Source of the DNA: Apoda limacodes
Lineage: Eukaryota; Arthropoda; Insecta; Lepidoptera; Limacodidae
Assembly: GCA_946406115.1 (NCBI GenBank)
Contig: OX291553.1
Coordinates: 10,979,001-11,043,000 of the forward strand
DNA length: 64,000 bases
Reading direction: 5' to 3'
The stretch's first letter is position 1. The number at the start of each line of letters is the position of its first letter. A model generated the notes under the pieces. That model was not told the origin of the DNA. It ran no database searches and saw only the letters and a program-made list of their open reading frames with translations. This document shows, one piece after another, positions 34,660-47,800 of this stretch. A program made the translations under genes and the position numbers.

Positions 34660-34972
34660 ACACCTCGTCTAGTAGACCTTACTACTACTACCTACTTTCT
34701 ATCATCGCTTCGCTCGCCATCGGCAGGGAATTCATTCTCACACTTTAGAACCGATATGGTCCCGTACAGTGCGGTTTCAGATAAACTTCCTGCCAAGGTT
34801 TTCTCAAAGGACTACAATAGCGGATTCTTCAAGAAAGACGTTATTAGATTTCTGATGGGTCGGCAACGCGCGACTGATACCCCTGGTGTTGCAATCATCC
34901 ATAGGCTACGGTGACCGCTTACCATCAGGCGGACCGTAAGCTTGTTTGCCACCTTAGTGGTATAAAAAAAAA
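34660..34972 (+). mobile_element. CR1/Jockey-type 3' end, fuller copy
   Basis: tatcatcgcttcgctcgcca, gtgcggtttcagataaactt, cctgccaaggttttc and gggtcggcaacgcgcgactg are followed by the common tail ending in an A-rich run (ataaaaaaaaaaacc). The order matches the copy at 40.55 kb. Confidence 0.7.
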
Positions 34973-36700
34973 AACCTTAGTGATGAATGTCCTAAATAAA
35001 TTAATGTCCTGATATATAGCAGCATAACGCGCTGTATAAAAGTAGGGGATGAGTGAATCATCATATTATTAACACCTACACCAACTTTTATTGACAGTCT
35101 AATGAACATTTAGATGGCGGTACCTACGCGGCTGCATGAATCACTCTGAATCTCAACTCAAAACTTTATCTGTAATTCTATCAGTATCAGATCCAGCCTG
35201 GTTTCGATTGTCGTTTTTGTCCCGTGTACAATAGGTATTGTGTATAACTAAGTATTTCTTTACACGAAAAATTTATGTACTAAAGTAAGGTTTTCTGACT
35301 GGTAAAAGTTACAGCCTTCGCAGAGTTCTAATTTCTTACATAACGATACTAAAAAAAAACTTTGGCGTTTATTGGTCAGTATTAAATGAAATGGAGTCGA
35401 CCTGGAATAGTTATTGCGGAGGTGCGGTGTGAGATCCATTTGCTGAAAACACGGTGTATCTTATCTAGGTTACGGGGGCATCTCTAATGAACTGTATAGT
35501 TTGACCATCACTTTCGCTACAATTCTTCCAGTTTTGTTGTCTGAGGAGTAAAGTTGATAGTATCTTGGCGATACTGTCCGTGAAGATTAGTTTGGAAGAC
35601 CTTTGTTCATTAACCGTGCCGAAAGTTCAGAGGTCGCTGACTTTGGTTACCGACTATGTTTTTCACTTAGTGTGTAGGTTTAGTGAAATAAGAGTACCAA
35701 TGTTACTGATTTTAAATAAATAAACATTAATTTGCTCGGAACATAAAATAGTATGTACAAATAACTTTGAAATACATGTAAAAGAAATCTATCCATATTT
35801 TATTCCATTACATTACCTTACAATCGGTTCAGTACTTGCAGAGATTACCCCTGTATGCAAACAAATAAACAAATTTCATCTCAACAAATGAGCTAAGCTG
35901 TTCATTACAGACGAGGTTGTGGGCTGCAGCCCGAACCGAAGGCAAGGGCGTAACTTAGTCGAGCCATACGACTGTTTTCAACACATTTGAAGGGCAGTAA
36001 ATAAGCAGAGAGAGTACGTATCTTCAAATAAATCAATTCGTCTGTAATATTTTTTCAATTCCAATACAGATTTCTAATCTTTTTGACCTCGCGATGTTAT
36101 AACTGTTTGTTAGTAATTCAGACAAAATCACGCTTTCTTTCACATCCACCATTTCCTGTGATTAGGTTCTTTACCGTAGGTAATTTACGTAAAATCTGCG
36201 CTACTTTCCATCGTTGTATACCTACTTGTCATGGTTTACAGTTATTTTATGGCCAGCTGGGTCATCGGGAGCCTTATACAAACATACACACTAATGAAAA
36301 CATTTCAGTTCAAAACCAGCGTGTATAACGTGACCCCTCTGGTTTTAAATACATTTGTGTTTTATGCAACGGCGAAAGAAAACATTTATGTGTAGAAAAA
36401 ACAATTTCAACACTTGCATCAGTATTTTGGTTCAGTGCAAATTAGTCGCGTTCCCATTTACCCAGTTAAGTTACGAAGGTATTTGTTTTATTTACAATCT
36501 TTCTAACACTTGTAAACGCAACAGCTATAAAACGGAATTACGCTGCGTGACAATACTTTATTCGACCACTTATCTAACGCTATGGTCTAATTCACCATTA
36601 TTTTGTTGACTTTCACCTGTTATGACATTTAAACTGGGGATAATAGAATAGTGAGTAGATACGTATCTGTAGACTACAGGCCTAAAGTAAAGCAACATTA
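34973..36700. other. Intergenic sequence, no gene recognised
   Basis: Open frames at 36083-36328 and 36355-36609 show no motif, no flanking splice sites and no promoter-like context. I treat them as chance. Confidence 0.3.
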
Positions 36701-36704
36701 TCGT

Positions 36705-36870
36705 CATCATTTTCATCATCTCCGCCGCAAGAAGTCCACTGCTGAACATAGGCCTCCCCCATAGATTTCTATAGAAAACGGTTAGAAGCGGCCTGCATCC
36801 AGCGTCTTCCTGCGGCCTTCGCTATGTCGTCTGACCACCTTGTGGGCGGTCTCTCGAAAGCAACATGACG
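36705..36870 (+). mobile_element. Widespread 'ccactgctg-acataggcctc' repeat fragment
   Basis: gtccactgctgaacataggc then ctcccccatag, followed by agcggcctgcatccagcg and gtcgtctgaccacct, is a sequence I remember as highly repeated in insect genomes. Its parent element is not identifiable from this piece. Confidence 0.6.
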
Positions 36871-37094
36871 GCCGTAAATACAGCAATAAAAAATTCAAAA
36901 AGAAGAAGGTTGTTTATAATGATGAATCAATAAACTTAAAAAGCGAACCTTCAGTAGTTGATATTGGTCGCAATGTTTAGCCACATGTTCATACACATGA
37001 ATTTCATATCTATCTTTTAGCGCAATGACCTTATAAGAATCGTGAATTTTTTGCATTGTACCTTATTAAGATGTAAATAATAAAAATTATGCTG

Positions 37095-37528
37095 AATAAA
37101 AACTGTATCTTTAATTTCATTATTTCTTATTGATGTATTAAAAAACTAACACTGTATCTTTTATTTAACTACTCCTTATTGATGTATTAAAAAGACTGAG
37201 CCTGTATCTTTTTTTTGACTACTCCTTATTGATGTATTAAAAAGACTGAGACTGCATCTTTTATTTGATTTTTCCTTATTGATGTATAAAAAAACTGAGA
37301 CTATCTTTTTCATTTTTCCGTAATGATGTATTAAATAATACTGAGACTGTATCTCTTATTTAATTTTTTCCTATTGATATATTAAATAATACTGAGACTG
37401 TATCTCCTATTTTATTTTTTGTATTGATGTATTAAAAAAACTGAGAGTGTATCTTTTATTCGACTACTCCTTATTGATGTATTAAAAAAACTGATACTGT
37501 ATCTTTAATTTGATTTTTCCTTATCATC
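37095..37528. repeat. Minisatellite, ~58 bp unit, about 7.5 copies
   Basis: The unit 'actgagactgtatcttttat / ttgactactccttattgatg / tattaaaaa' repeats from about 37095 to 37528. Copies differ by small substitutions and 2-8 bp indels, which points to an old local array rather than a recent expansion. Confidence 0.85.
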
Positions 37529-37529
37529 T

Positions 37530-38688
37530 TCAAAAGTATTCTTTCATTCTTTTGTTCTCTATTGACGATCATCGATATAAATGTAATGTCATTTGTTGCA
37601 AAATTCATCAGTTCTCTAGCGGTACAAATCCAGTTTTAGAAACAAGGACGTCGGCAGACACAAAAAAAAATCGGCATACCCGTATGATTTTTGCCCCGAT
37701 AGTTCCAGCTCTTGATTCCGTCATTATGCATGCACGGCTTCCTCTAGCCACGCGTGCATACCGGAACGTAAGATATGACCCATATGGTCAACCACAAAGT
37801 TATAAAAAAATCGTGAAATTACATAACATGTATGAAAGTGTGAATTTAGTGGTCTACGTCGAAAGTGAGTTAATTACTCTTTTGCTTACGGAAACTGTGG
37901 TTGTTATAATATTGTGTTTGTTATTTTATTATTGTATAATGCCGTGTCTGTTAAATTATGCACGCATATGTGCATTTCCGGCCTCTATGATTTCGTGTTT
38001 ATAATTGTTTGATTTGATTGTTTATTTTGGTTAAGGTTTGTACTTGAGAGTGGGGTTAAGGCTTATATTTTAGTGCAAAGGAAGCTTATCGATACATTTA
38101 GAAATATTGATTGTTTAAAAAAATTGGCATAAACGGAACCATTATGCCATCACCCGAAGATCATACCGTTAGTAAGCATGTCCGATATCAGTCCCACGAA
38201 ATAGGTCTCAAAATCTATTGGAGACTTTTACTATAATATTTTTGTGTAAATGTCCGTCATACCCCTCTGTCTTGGCACAGTCTTATAACTCCGTCATCTT
38301 TGCATCGATTGTTATGAAATTGTAAGGATATTTTGAAATACACCCTGCGCACCCTGTTGGTGACCAAAAATGTATAGGTACTTATTACTTTCAACGAAAA
38401 TTTTTTTTCAGATGTCCGCAATTGTTCATTCTACGAAACCCTCACTTGGCCCTGTTTTGTATTTACATACATATATTGGAAATATTTAACTTTGTGATTT
38501 CTAACAAAATCATACCCAAAACCATACTAAAGTTCTAATTAGTATCAATCAACTATTGATAGTGATAGATAAACCGCATTCGTGATATTATTCTTGTTTC
38601 AAATTTAAAAATACCTACAACAAATAGTATAAAATAAAAAACCTTATAGCATTTAACAGTTATGATTATTATGTATTTTTTGTTTCAG
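37530..38688. other. Sequence between the minisatellite and the first myosin VI coding exon
   Basis: Contains a 164-codon open frame (37510-38004) that starts inside the minisatellite and has no recognisable domain. Its C-terminal half is hydrophobic by AT-rich composition. The last part is probably intron, ending ttttttgtttcag at 38688. Confidence 0.35.
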
Positions 38689-38881
38689 TGAACCATGACA
38701 GTGGATAAGCAGCTGGTATGGGTGCGCGACCCCTCTGAGGGGTTCGTGCTTGCCCGTATCCATGAGCTTATGGGGGATGAAGCCGACGTGTACCCCGTCG
38801 ACAACAAGTACCCTCGAAGGGTTTGCAACTTCGACGATATATTCCCTGCTGGGGATCCGGCTAAAGAAGTTGATGACAATT
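38689..38881 (+). CDS. Myo6: Myosin VI exon 1 (first coding exon; ATG at 38695)
   Basis: Acceptor tttttgtttcag precedes 38689. Six untranslated bases then ATG; 62 codons plus one base. Encodes the N-terminal subdomain ([20 protein letters not shown]...NIFP-like DDIFPAGD). Donor T|GTTAGT at 38882 is non-optimal but keeps the frame into C-E-L-M-F. Confidence 0.93.
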
Positions 38882-41800
38882 GTTAGTATGAAGTCAAACT
38901 TTTACTGTACAGTACTTGCTTATAATAAAATATTCTTGGACGTCTCATACAGGACCTTGTACACTGAAGAATTTTTTTGTAAATGGATACGTTTAAACCT
39001 ATACACAGAAATAATTCAGACTTATGTAAGTCAAACACAAATGTTAAATGTTTGTCCTGTGTGGGGATCAAACCCGCACCACTCGGTTCAGCATGCAGGA
39101 TCATTCCCTACTCATCCACAAATATACAAAGCAGTCTATCCTTTCTTGTGGTAAACTTTTTGTATAGGATTCCTAGATAACTGTTGTAAGTTACACAAAG
39201 CCAACAGCATAGCACAGCCTAAACAATCACTTCATTCAGTCGGCCATCAAAGGCTTTCAGACAGAGTAATCGTGAGGTGCGCGCAGTCGTGGGCAATGTC
39301 GTCATATATGTCGATAGTCGGGGTTTGTCTATCCAGTCATACATTTTGTCGCGGCGCCATGACTCTCTTGAAGTTTTCGGATTTATTTAAGGCGATGACA
39401 GACTGTATAATTGGAATGAATGTTTAGGCTGTGAGCATAGTAGGTATATAGTGAATATACTATGGCAACATAGCAGTGACGGCGTCGCACCTCATATGAT
39501 TATAATCATTGAGATAAAATAGTATGATTATGACGAGGTTATGTGCTACCTGCTCGTATGTGCTGTAACGAGCTCTACGTTGATTCATAGTCAATTTTAT
39601 ATGTTTAAATAGTTTAATGTGAAAATAGGCTGTGAGTCATAGGCCATTTCCTAGGACCAATCCATACTAATAATGTAAATGCGAAATTAACTCTGTCTGT
39701 CAGTACGTTTTCACGTCTAAACCGCTAGACCGATTAAGATGAAATTTGGTATGGAGATAGATTGAATGCCGGGGAAGGACATAGGATAGTTTTTATCCCA
39801 AAAAAAATCAAAAGTTCCCGCGGGAATAATTATAACCGAAGTCCACAAACGAACTATAGCTACAGCTGTAGCTTGCTATAGCAAACTTCCTTAATAGAAT
39901 CATGTATGCAAATACGTAAAAATCCCACACTAATAACCAAATTAAGGGCGGATGGAGCCGCTGGTAAAAGCTAGTATAAATAAAATTGACTTTATATTCC
40001 TGTATTAGAAAAGCTTAGCTGTCATTAACATTTGACATTGTTGACATGGAATTCAAAACATCAACAATATCAATTATTATTTGTTTTCTTTTTTTTTAAT
40101 ATGGCGTTTAATTTTAATTTCAGGTGAACTGATGTTCCTAAACGAAGCCACATTACTGAACAACATAGTGTCGCGATACGCCAAGAACAAGATTTACGTA
40201 AGTCTAAGTGTATAGTGTGATACCGCCGTGAGTCACAAAGCGACTTGTACGTCACTACTACGTACAATACCCGCATATTTGTGTTTTACCTTGAAACTGT
40301 TTGATTTACTTGATACTGTTTAATAGTTAATCGGAGTTTGTTTAACTCTGAAATGCATTTAATAATTACGTCGGTATGTTGCGCAGTACGGGCTATTTAC
40401 TAATGTTTTTTTTTACTGCACGCCTATAAATTATACATTTTACGGGAGACTTAATTGCATGGTATTCCCTACTAGTCAACTATAGCCGTTCAACCGGAAA
40501 GAGTTGAAGAAGTTTCACAGACAGTATTCCATACCGCAATCGTGATGTAGTATTCATGGCTGTCAGTTCTGAGGAATTCTTCAAAATGATGCCCAGGGGT
40601 ATTTTTTACCATCGCACCGCTCGCCATCGGTAGGTCGCGCATAGTGCAGTTTCAGAGAAACTTCCTTCCGCAAACAATTGGTTTGTGGAATGACCTCCCT
40701 GTCAAGGTTTTTCCCCAGGTGTTGCAGGCGTCCATAGGCTGCGGTGACGCTTAACGTCAGACGGACCGTTAGCTTGTTTGTCACCTTAAAGTCATTTGCT
40801 GCTTTCAACTATTTCGACCGCTAATTTGTTATATTTTTGGTTATAATAATTATAATTTTAACTGATTATACTTGAAGCGATTTCATTGTATGATTAATAA
40901 CTTTATTTTCAGACATATGTGGCGAATATTTTAATAGCAGTCAATCCGTACAAAGACATTCCGGATATGTATTCCTCTAACACAATTAAGAAGTACCAGG
41001 GTAAATCTCTAGGAGAACTACCGCCCCACGTCTTTGCTATAGGTAACATTGTATAGTCATTTTAAATTAGTTATATGTCATACATAACGTAAGATCATGA
41101 GTCGCTTGCATTTGGCTTTGACCTGGCGAGTAATTGAATTCATTAAAAACAATTTGGTTTTTAAACGATTTCATCAGTGTTTTTTAGTGTTAGCTAATGC
41201 TATGTAGGTCTCTTAAAAAAGGTATCAATGTATTAAAATTATGTTTAAACCAGTATGTCTACCATGAGTTTGCATAGTAAAATTTAATAACATAACTACA
41301 ACCGTAAACGTCATAGCGCGGGTCGAATAGTATGACAAAGAACACGCACCATAAGTTACGGTCCCATTAACTACTGTAGCTAACGTGTAGACGATAACGA
41401 GTCTGATTTGTGACGTCACTTTGGCATGTGTCTAACTTCATTAATAGTACTTGTTAGCTCTTTCTTACCTTATAAGGCAGACAGAGAGAAGAGACCCGTT
41501 TTTATTTTTGCAATGATCGCGGTCCCACTGACGATATTATAAAAACAATCAATTTGTAATCCAAACGACTACGAACTGCCGTAAGCACAGTTTTAGAAAA
41601 TTTACTAAACATATACCTAATCAAATTAGATTGAAAATAAATTCTGCTATTTGACCCATTTAATTTATTCAATTCATAAAACGATCATCGGTTTACAAGC
41701 ATGTAATTGAAGAAAAAACGAATGACCATAAACTGTTCCGAGGTCTTTTGCGGTTGTTAATCCGGACCCTCTCATTTAAAAAAAAAAAAAACATTGTTTA

Positions 41801-44800
41801 TTTACGTGAGACGCGTGCGTAAACATATTTTGCCCATAATTCGTAAATACATATTACTAAAATGAAAAGGACAAGTCCATTGCAGATGCAGCTCATGATA
41901 GAGTTTATGGAAAAGTAAGTACCTAACTAATATTTTGTCTTGTTTAGATATAACAGTAAATGCAGACTCTGTCATGGAATGGTATTGTAAGCAATTGAAA
42001 TACCCAGACTCTCAATTTTGTTTCTGTATGTACAGTATTAGTCAAAAGAACCTATGCTACTGAAAGTCCGGTTTTCTCATGTCTTTTGGAAAAACATGTT
42101 AATGTTAATTGCTGAATTATTGTTTGGAATCTACTCATTTCTACTACTACAATAGAGAAAAATGTTTTTGTTTCAGGAATGGTGATTTAAGTAAGCCCAC
42201 TGAGGGTCCACAAGGTCGTATAGCAAACATTAATCTGTGGGCTCAATTAACAGACCTTCTGAATTCTGACACGAGCGGGGAAAGCAGAACAGTTGAAAGG
42301 TGGAGAAAGGTGTGGAGTGATACAAAAAATAATGTTAAGAGAAAGGCAGCCAAATTACATAGAGCTGCGACTGGAACTGGTGGTGGTCCTGCCCTAAAAA
42401 TTGTATTAACAGACTTAGACCAAAGAGTTTTAGCCATTACTGGAACTCAAGCTGCAACAGGACTTATAGAAGTGCCAGAGATTGGTGTGGATCTGGACAC
42501 CTCTGCTGCAGAGGAAATGATCTTTGATACTCAAGTTTCGCCTTTACATCAATTAGCGGTATTATCACCACCACCACCACCACCACCACCATTGCCTGCA
42601 GCTACAAGTATACAGAATCCCTCTATTGAAATTCCACTTGAAAACTGGAATCGACCAGGAAGCAGCTCGCAGAGCACTCCGTTTCCATTGGTGCATGACC
42701 AGATAATGACAGAGCCTCTGCCTGAGAGACATGGCTCTACTACTCCAACACGTCATGCCAACACTCAACCGGCCTCCTCTCCTCGTCGACGCCGCCGGCC
42801 ACTGCTGCGGCAAGATCTTTCGTCCCCTAGCCGCAAAAGGCCTCGACATGCAACACAGTCAGAATTAGCAAGACAGGCATTTGTTAATTCTGACCGTGAA
42901 TGGCGAGCTTACTTAGCGGATAGGGAGCGTGAAAGAATTAGACTGCGGGAAATGGAGCTGGAACAGCAACGGCGATGGCAACAGCTGTTTGAAGATTTTC
43001 TGACCTGCATCAGTAATGCTATTGAAGCATTTAAAACTAAATAATAATATACTTTTTGATACATTTATAGAACAGAAGTTTTATTTATGTTACTCATGAT
43101 TTTTTATTTGTAAACCAAACACCTAGTGTAGGGTTATGTATCCGCTACTACGTTGTTTGAGTCAGAAAATAGCCTAATTTGACTGACCAAATTATTTTGG
43201 AGATAGAGCAGACTATAAGCTCGAAAACCATTTGACTAGTATGTCTTATTTTTTAAAGTAATTTTGGCATATGCTATAGTTCTGGATTACTTTAGATTTT
43301 TCTGAAAATGCGTTTAGCTAATTTGGTTGGCTTTAAAAACTGGCTTAAAAACATTGATTTAAATTCCTTTTCAACAATACCCAGTTCGGCAAGTTAATTG
43401 TGTTTTTTTTACATTCATCCACAATTTTGTAGTGGGTGTAAACAGCTAGTTATACATATGCCGAATTCCACCTTTTTACCCCATGTAGTCTTTGAATAAA
43501 ATAGCTTTGACATACAGATGGTTTGAAATGTTGAAACTATAAGGGTAATTACAGAACTTTAAAAATGCTTTAAAAGTTACTACTTTGCTATAGAATAATG
43601 CTACAAGTGGAATATTCTAAAATATATGGTTTGAATGTGAGGTAAAATAAGAACACAATATTGATAGTTCAACTACACTTTTATTTAGAACCTAGCACTT
43701 ATATTTAAATACAATAACACTTAATGAATTATATTTATATTAAGTAAAATCCTACAACTATACCAAAACTATTGATTTGTATGCCTGCCAGCAATTTTCC
43801 TAGCAAGTTGGTCTCTTAATGCTCTTCCTAATATTAACTCGCTGTTGGCTTGACTTTCATTTACAATTTGATCGCTTTGCTCTTCTGTAAAAACACATCA
43901 TAATAAAGATGAAAATATAAAAGCAAGGAATAGAATAAATAGTGTTTCACCACAGGGGCACAGATCTTAGTAGAAATGTGCATAGGCAGTAGTCCAAAAT
44001 GTGAACCCAGTATAGGCACATAATTAACATACCCAATTGAGTTACCAACCAAAAACACAAACAGAAGCAAAACCAACCTGTTGAAGAAGGTTCATCTGTA
44101 GAATGCTCAACAGGGTCAGGTACATTATATTCTACTGCTATGTTATGCAACACACAGCATGCAGTAATTATCTGTGCACATTTAGTAGGTGCGTAATGCA
44201 ACACTCTGTCTTTGGATAAACACCGCCATCTATTTTTTAGCCGCCCAAAGGTATTTTCAATGAGAACTCTGGCAGTGGTATGTTTCTTGTTGTAAGTCTC
44301 TTCTATAGAGTGTGGTGCTGCTTCTGTATATGGTGTCATTATCCATGGTCTTTGAGGATATCCAGAATCACCTGTAATCAATAAAGATAGCAATATTAAG
44401 ATGTTACTTATTAGTACAAAAAAGCACCCTCTTAAAAAGAAACCAACCAAGTAGCCACACACGTTCATTGTTCCTGTGTAATGACTGTATATAATTATTA
44501 ATATTGCTGTTTTCCCAAATAAATGCATCATGCGTAGCCCCTCCAAACTTTGGATTTACAGCTAGTATTTTGCAGTTGGTGTCACATATCTGAAATTTTT
44601 AAATAAAAGTAAGTTGATAAAATTAAACAAAATAAAATCAGTTTATAACAAAGTTTGTATGCCTACCATTTGAACATTAAGTGAGTGATAATGTTTTCTC
44701 CTCTTCTTGCTTTGGTTTAAATAACTTGAAATGACTTCCATCAATGCAGCCTATTACTCCAGGAATTTGATATTTTCTGTAAAAACTAAAATAGAACTAA

Positions 44801-47800
44801 ATTTGAGAGACAGTTAGTGTTTTCTTTTGATTAAGTATACATGAAGAGTAATATGAGTACTTAACAGAACAGTAGGAACCTAGTTCCTAAGACAAGAAAT
44901 TTTGAAACCCAGCGATTGTCTTTTAACCAATACCCATATAAAGTTAAAGTTTGATATTGATAACTGAATATTACCTTTGTTTAATTATGTCTCTTTCCTG
45001 ACGGGTTGTTGGAAATTTAACAAACATTCTCAAAACTGTTTGTTTGTTAAGCGCTTCGGTAACTTCTTGAATGTATACACTCATAGCTTCCTGAGAGAAA
45101 TGGTTTGCTTCTCCCACTACGCGTTGGTAGTCACCATGGGCATAAAATAATAATGCACATAAAACCTGCAGAAATAAAATAGAATGGGGTAAATAGTAAG
45201 TAAATACAGGTTTATCTTAGATAACCTCCAAATTCTTTCAGCTTACCTTCGTTTCTAATGAAACCCGTTGGGTTGGCTTCAAATTTGAGTACTGTTGCAT
45301 CAGTCCACACAAATCTATAAAAGCTTGCTTTGTTAAGCGGTATAATTTAATAAATTTGGCGTCACTAATCGTGTCGATAGGATTTCCTACCAACCAACGC
45401 ATATCACTTTGGAAATCCCTTTGTTCGCGTCTTTCGTCTTCCAACTCTGCCGCCGCTAACATTTCCGAAGCAAAATATGCTCTAGAAAACATATTGGAGC
45501 ACTTCTAGCGATAATTATTACCTTGATCACGCAAAAAAATACAGTGAATGCTGCAACTATTGTAGTTAAGGCAACTTACTATGCCATCTGTCACATTTGT
45601 AACTTATGGTAGCGAATTGTATGGAAATGGCGGACTAAACTACAGTCATTGTAAGTATCGTCACATACGTTTACTGCAGTAGTTACCAGCAAATAACTCA
45701 TGGTACGAACATTAGTTACCTATAGTTACCGGTAGAGGCGCTGTTCCATTTTTCATAGAAATTCCATACTACATACGGTAACGACTATCGTTTGTGCAAA
45801 CTCATGGTAGACGTACAGGTGTATTTTGTAATATTTTTTATAATGAAGCAATATAATTTTTGATAGAGATAGTTTATCATCGATCTTCATGCTATTTTGT
45901 AATGAAATTCACATGTTACAATTACGTATTCTACAATATAATAACTAAGCATGGCTTGTCATGACGAATCTACTCAATGGTATCAGGATTATGGAAAAGT
46001 AGCTTTTACCCGCGGCTTCGCCTGCGCAGGATTCAGCATTCGGCGCGGGATTTTTAGGTAAACTCCTTGATTAACCGGGATAGTTTAATCAAGTCGCTCA
46101 GTTCCGCAGTGTCATTCATAGAAAATTCTTTGCCAATGGCTGGCTACTTTTAAAAAGGAAATATTTTCTATTTCCTACTCCACCCTTCAAGTTATCTGTG
46201 TCCAAAATCGGGACAAAAAATTTCTCCATTGCGCGAAGGAATAGTGCCCCGCAGTATTTATTACCCATTAGAAAAAAATATTTTTTTTAGAACTTCCGAT
46301 CTGGATAAAAATATCCCTTGTCCTTTTCCAGCTTTTTAGCTTTTAGCTTTTACCGAAAATCAGGTCACCCAGTTACTCTTTTGAGATTTTAAGTAAAAGT
46401 GCTCCGCGGTATTTATTACCTGTGTTAAAAATCTTTAGATCGTGATAAAAAATATTATATGTCCCCTTTCGACTACAGCTGTGCGAAAAACAGTGTGCCG
46501 AGTGTGATTTCTTATGAGTTATTTAGTCTGCTTTTGCGTATGCATATTCATTAAGGTAAGTCCTAGGAGAAAAAAAACGTCTCAATACGCGTCCGCTAGG
46601 AGCGCTGCTTTATTTATATACATTTATTTTGTTGACACGAACGCAATAGTGGATTTAAAAACGCACTAGGCACAGTTTCCCCGTTTCGACCGTAAGAAAT
46701 AACTAACGAATAGAACGATAGACTTATTTATATATTAGTCAGGATTAGGACATATCTTTTTGAGCTTTAATGAGCCTAATATATTTCCAGCCGACAAAGC
46801 TTTTCGAGATATGAAATCTCTGAAACAGTCCCAGTCAATCATAGTATCAGGTGAATCTGGAGCGGGAAAGACAGAGTCGACTAAGTACATTCTCAAGTAT
46901 CTTTGTGATCTGTGGGCGAAAGGTGCTGGCCCTGTAGAACAGAAGATTCTAGATGGTAAGTAAAGTCATAATTTTAATTATGAGCCAGTACCTAGTACGA
47001 CTGAAACCGAATTATAGACTGAAAAAGTTAGGAACACAAAGTTTTTAATTATATACATGTTTAAAAAATGAATACTTTTGAAAAAGACTGAATATTTTGT
47101 GTAACGTATTAAAAAATCACGTTTTTAATCCCCGGAAAGGCCAAGTGACCAGTGGCTGAATAACGTATAACAACTGTACGGTACAAGCAGCGTACATCAC
47201 GTTGTGCGTTGTCAGATCTTTACGCCGACACGCGCCAATAATAAATATTGTGAATTACGTTCGTAAACCAGTGCATGTTCACACCAATCGGTTCGCGTGT
47301 ACTCAACACCATTTAACCATACCATTTTAGATAAGTAAAGTCAATAAACCAAACTATTGTGCTTAATCTTATTTTTATTAATGAACCACGTCATGTATGT
47401 CATGTGTTCTTAGCCTGTTGTTGGTGAAAAGAGGTTTTCCTTCACATGATGATATAGGTACGCATTCTGACCCTGGTTACACCCTTCTAGAGGGGTTATA
47501 TATGTGTCAGCCTTTGTTTGTCCTCTTAACAGAGGAACTGGCCTCTTCTCAGAGACCAGTGCGCTGGCTACCTGCGAATCAGCAGATATTGTGGCCGCTT
47601 GACTGTCAAATTTTTAATGACTCTAATAGAGTTGGTCTATCGACGGGTGTCATGTGACTGAAGATATTCATCCATATCTCTCTTGTTTTGTCAACTTAAG
47701 CCTAAATTTTTTATTCACAGCAAATCCCATTCTAGAAGCATTCGGTAACGCAAAAACTACGCGAAATAACAACAGTTCTCGTTTCGGAAAGTTTATGGAG

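Larger units (their letters stand above)
41253..45816. mobile_element. PIF/Harbinger DNA transposon (~4.56 kb) in myosin VI intron 3
   Basis: The ends carry inverted GTCTACCATGAGTTTGCA (41257-41274 and reverse complement at 45795-45812), extended outward by a few matching bases. Sub-terminal ACCATRAGTTA-like motifs recur in both ends. Inside are the two genes expected of the superfamily: a Myb/SANT-like protein (plus, 41862-43044) and a DDE transposase (minus, 45492-43769), in convergent orientation. I could not find a clean 3-bp target duplication, so the outermost bases are uncertain by a few nucleotides. No disruption of myosin VI splicing signals is apparent. Confidence 0.85.

Noticed and set aside
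37095..37528. CRISPR-like regular repeats
   Set aside because: Contiguous ~58-bp tandem units without spacers, in an animal genome; a minisatellite.
37510..38004. 164-codon open frame on the plus strand
   Set aside because: It starts inside the minisatellite, has no recognisable domain, splice context or promoter, and its hydrophobic C-terminal part follows from AT-rich composition.
42565..42849. Minus-strand open frame with a run of tryptophans
   Set aside because: Antisense of the polyproline-coding repeat in the Harbinger Myb-like gene.
46760..46790. Upstream extension of the exon 4 frame to an earlier ATG
   Set aside because: The acceptor at 46790 and the required phase from exon 3 show that the extension is intron.
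41043..46790. Possibility that the transposon breaks myosin VI
   Set aside because: Exons 3 and 4, their splice sites and the reading phase are intact on both sides, so the element is tolerated within the intron as far as sequence shows.
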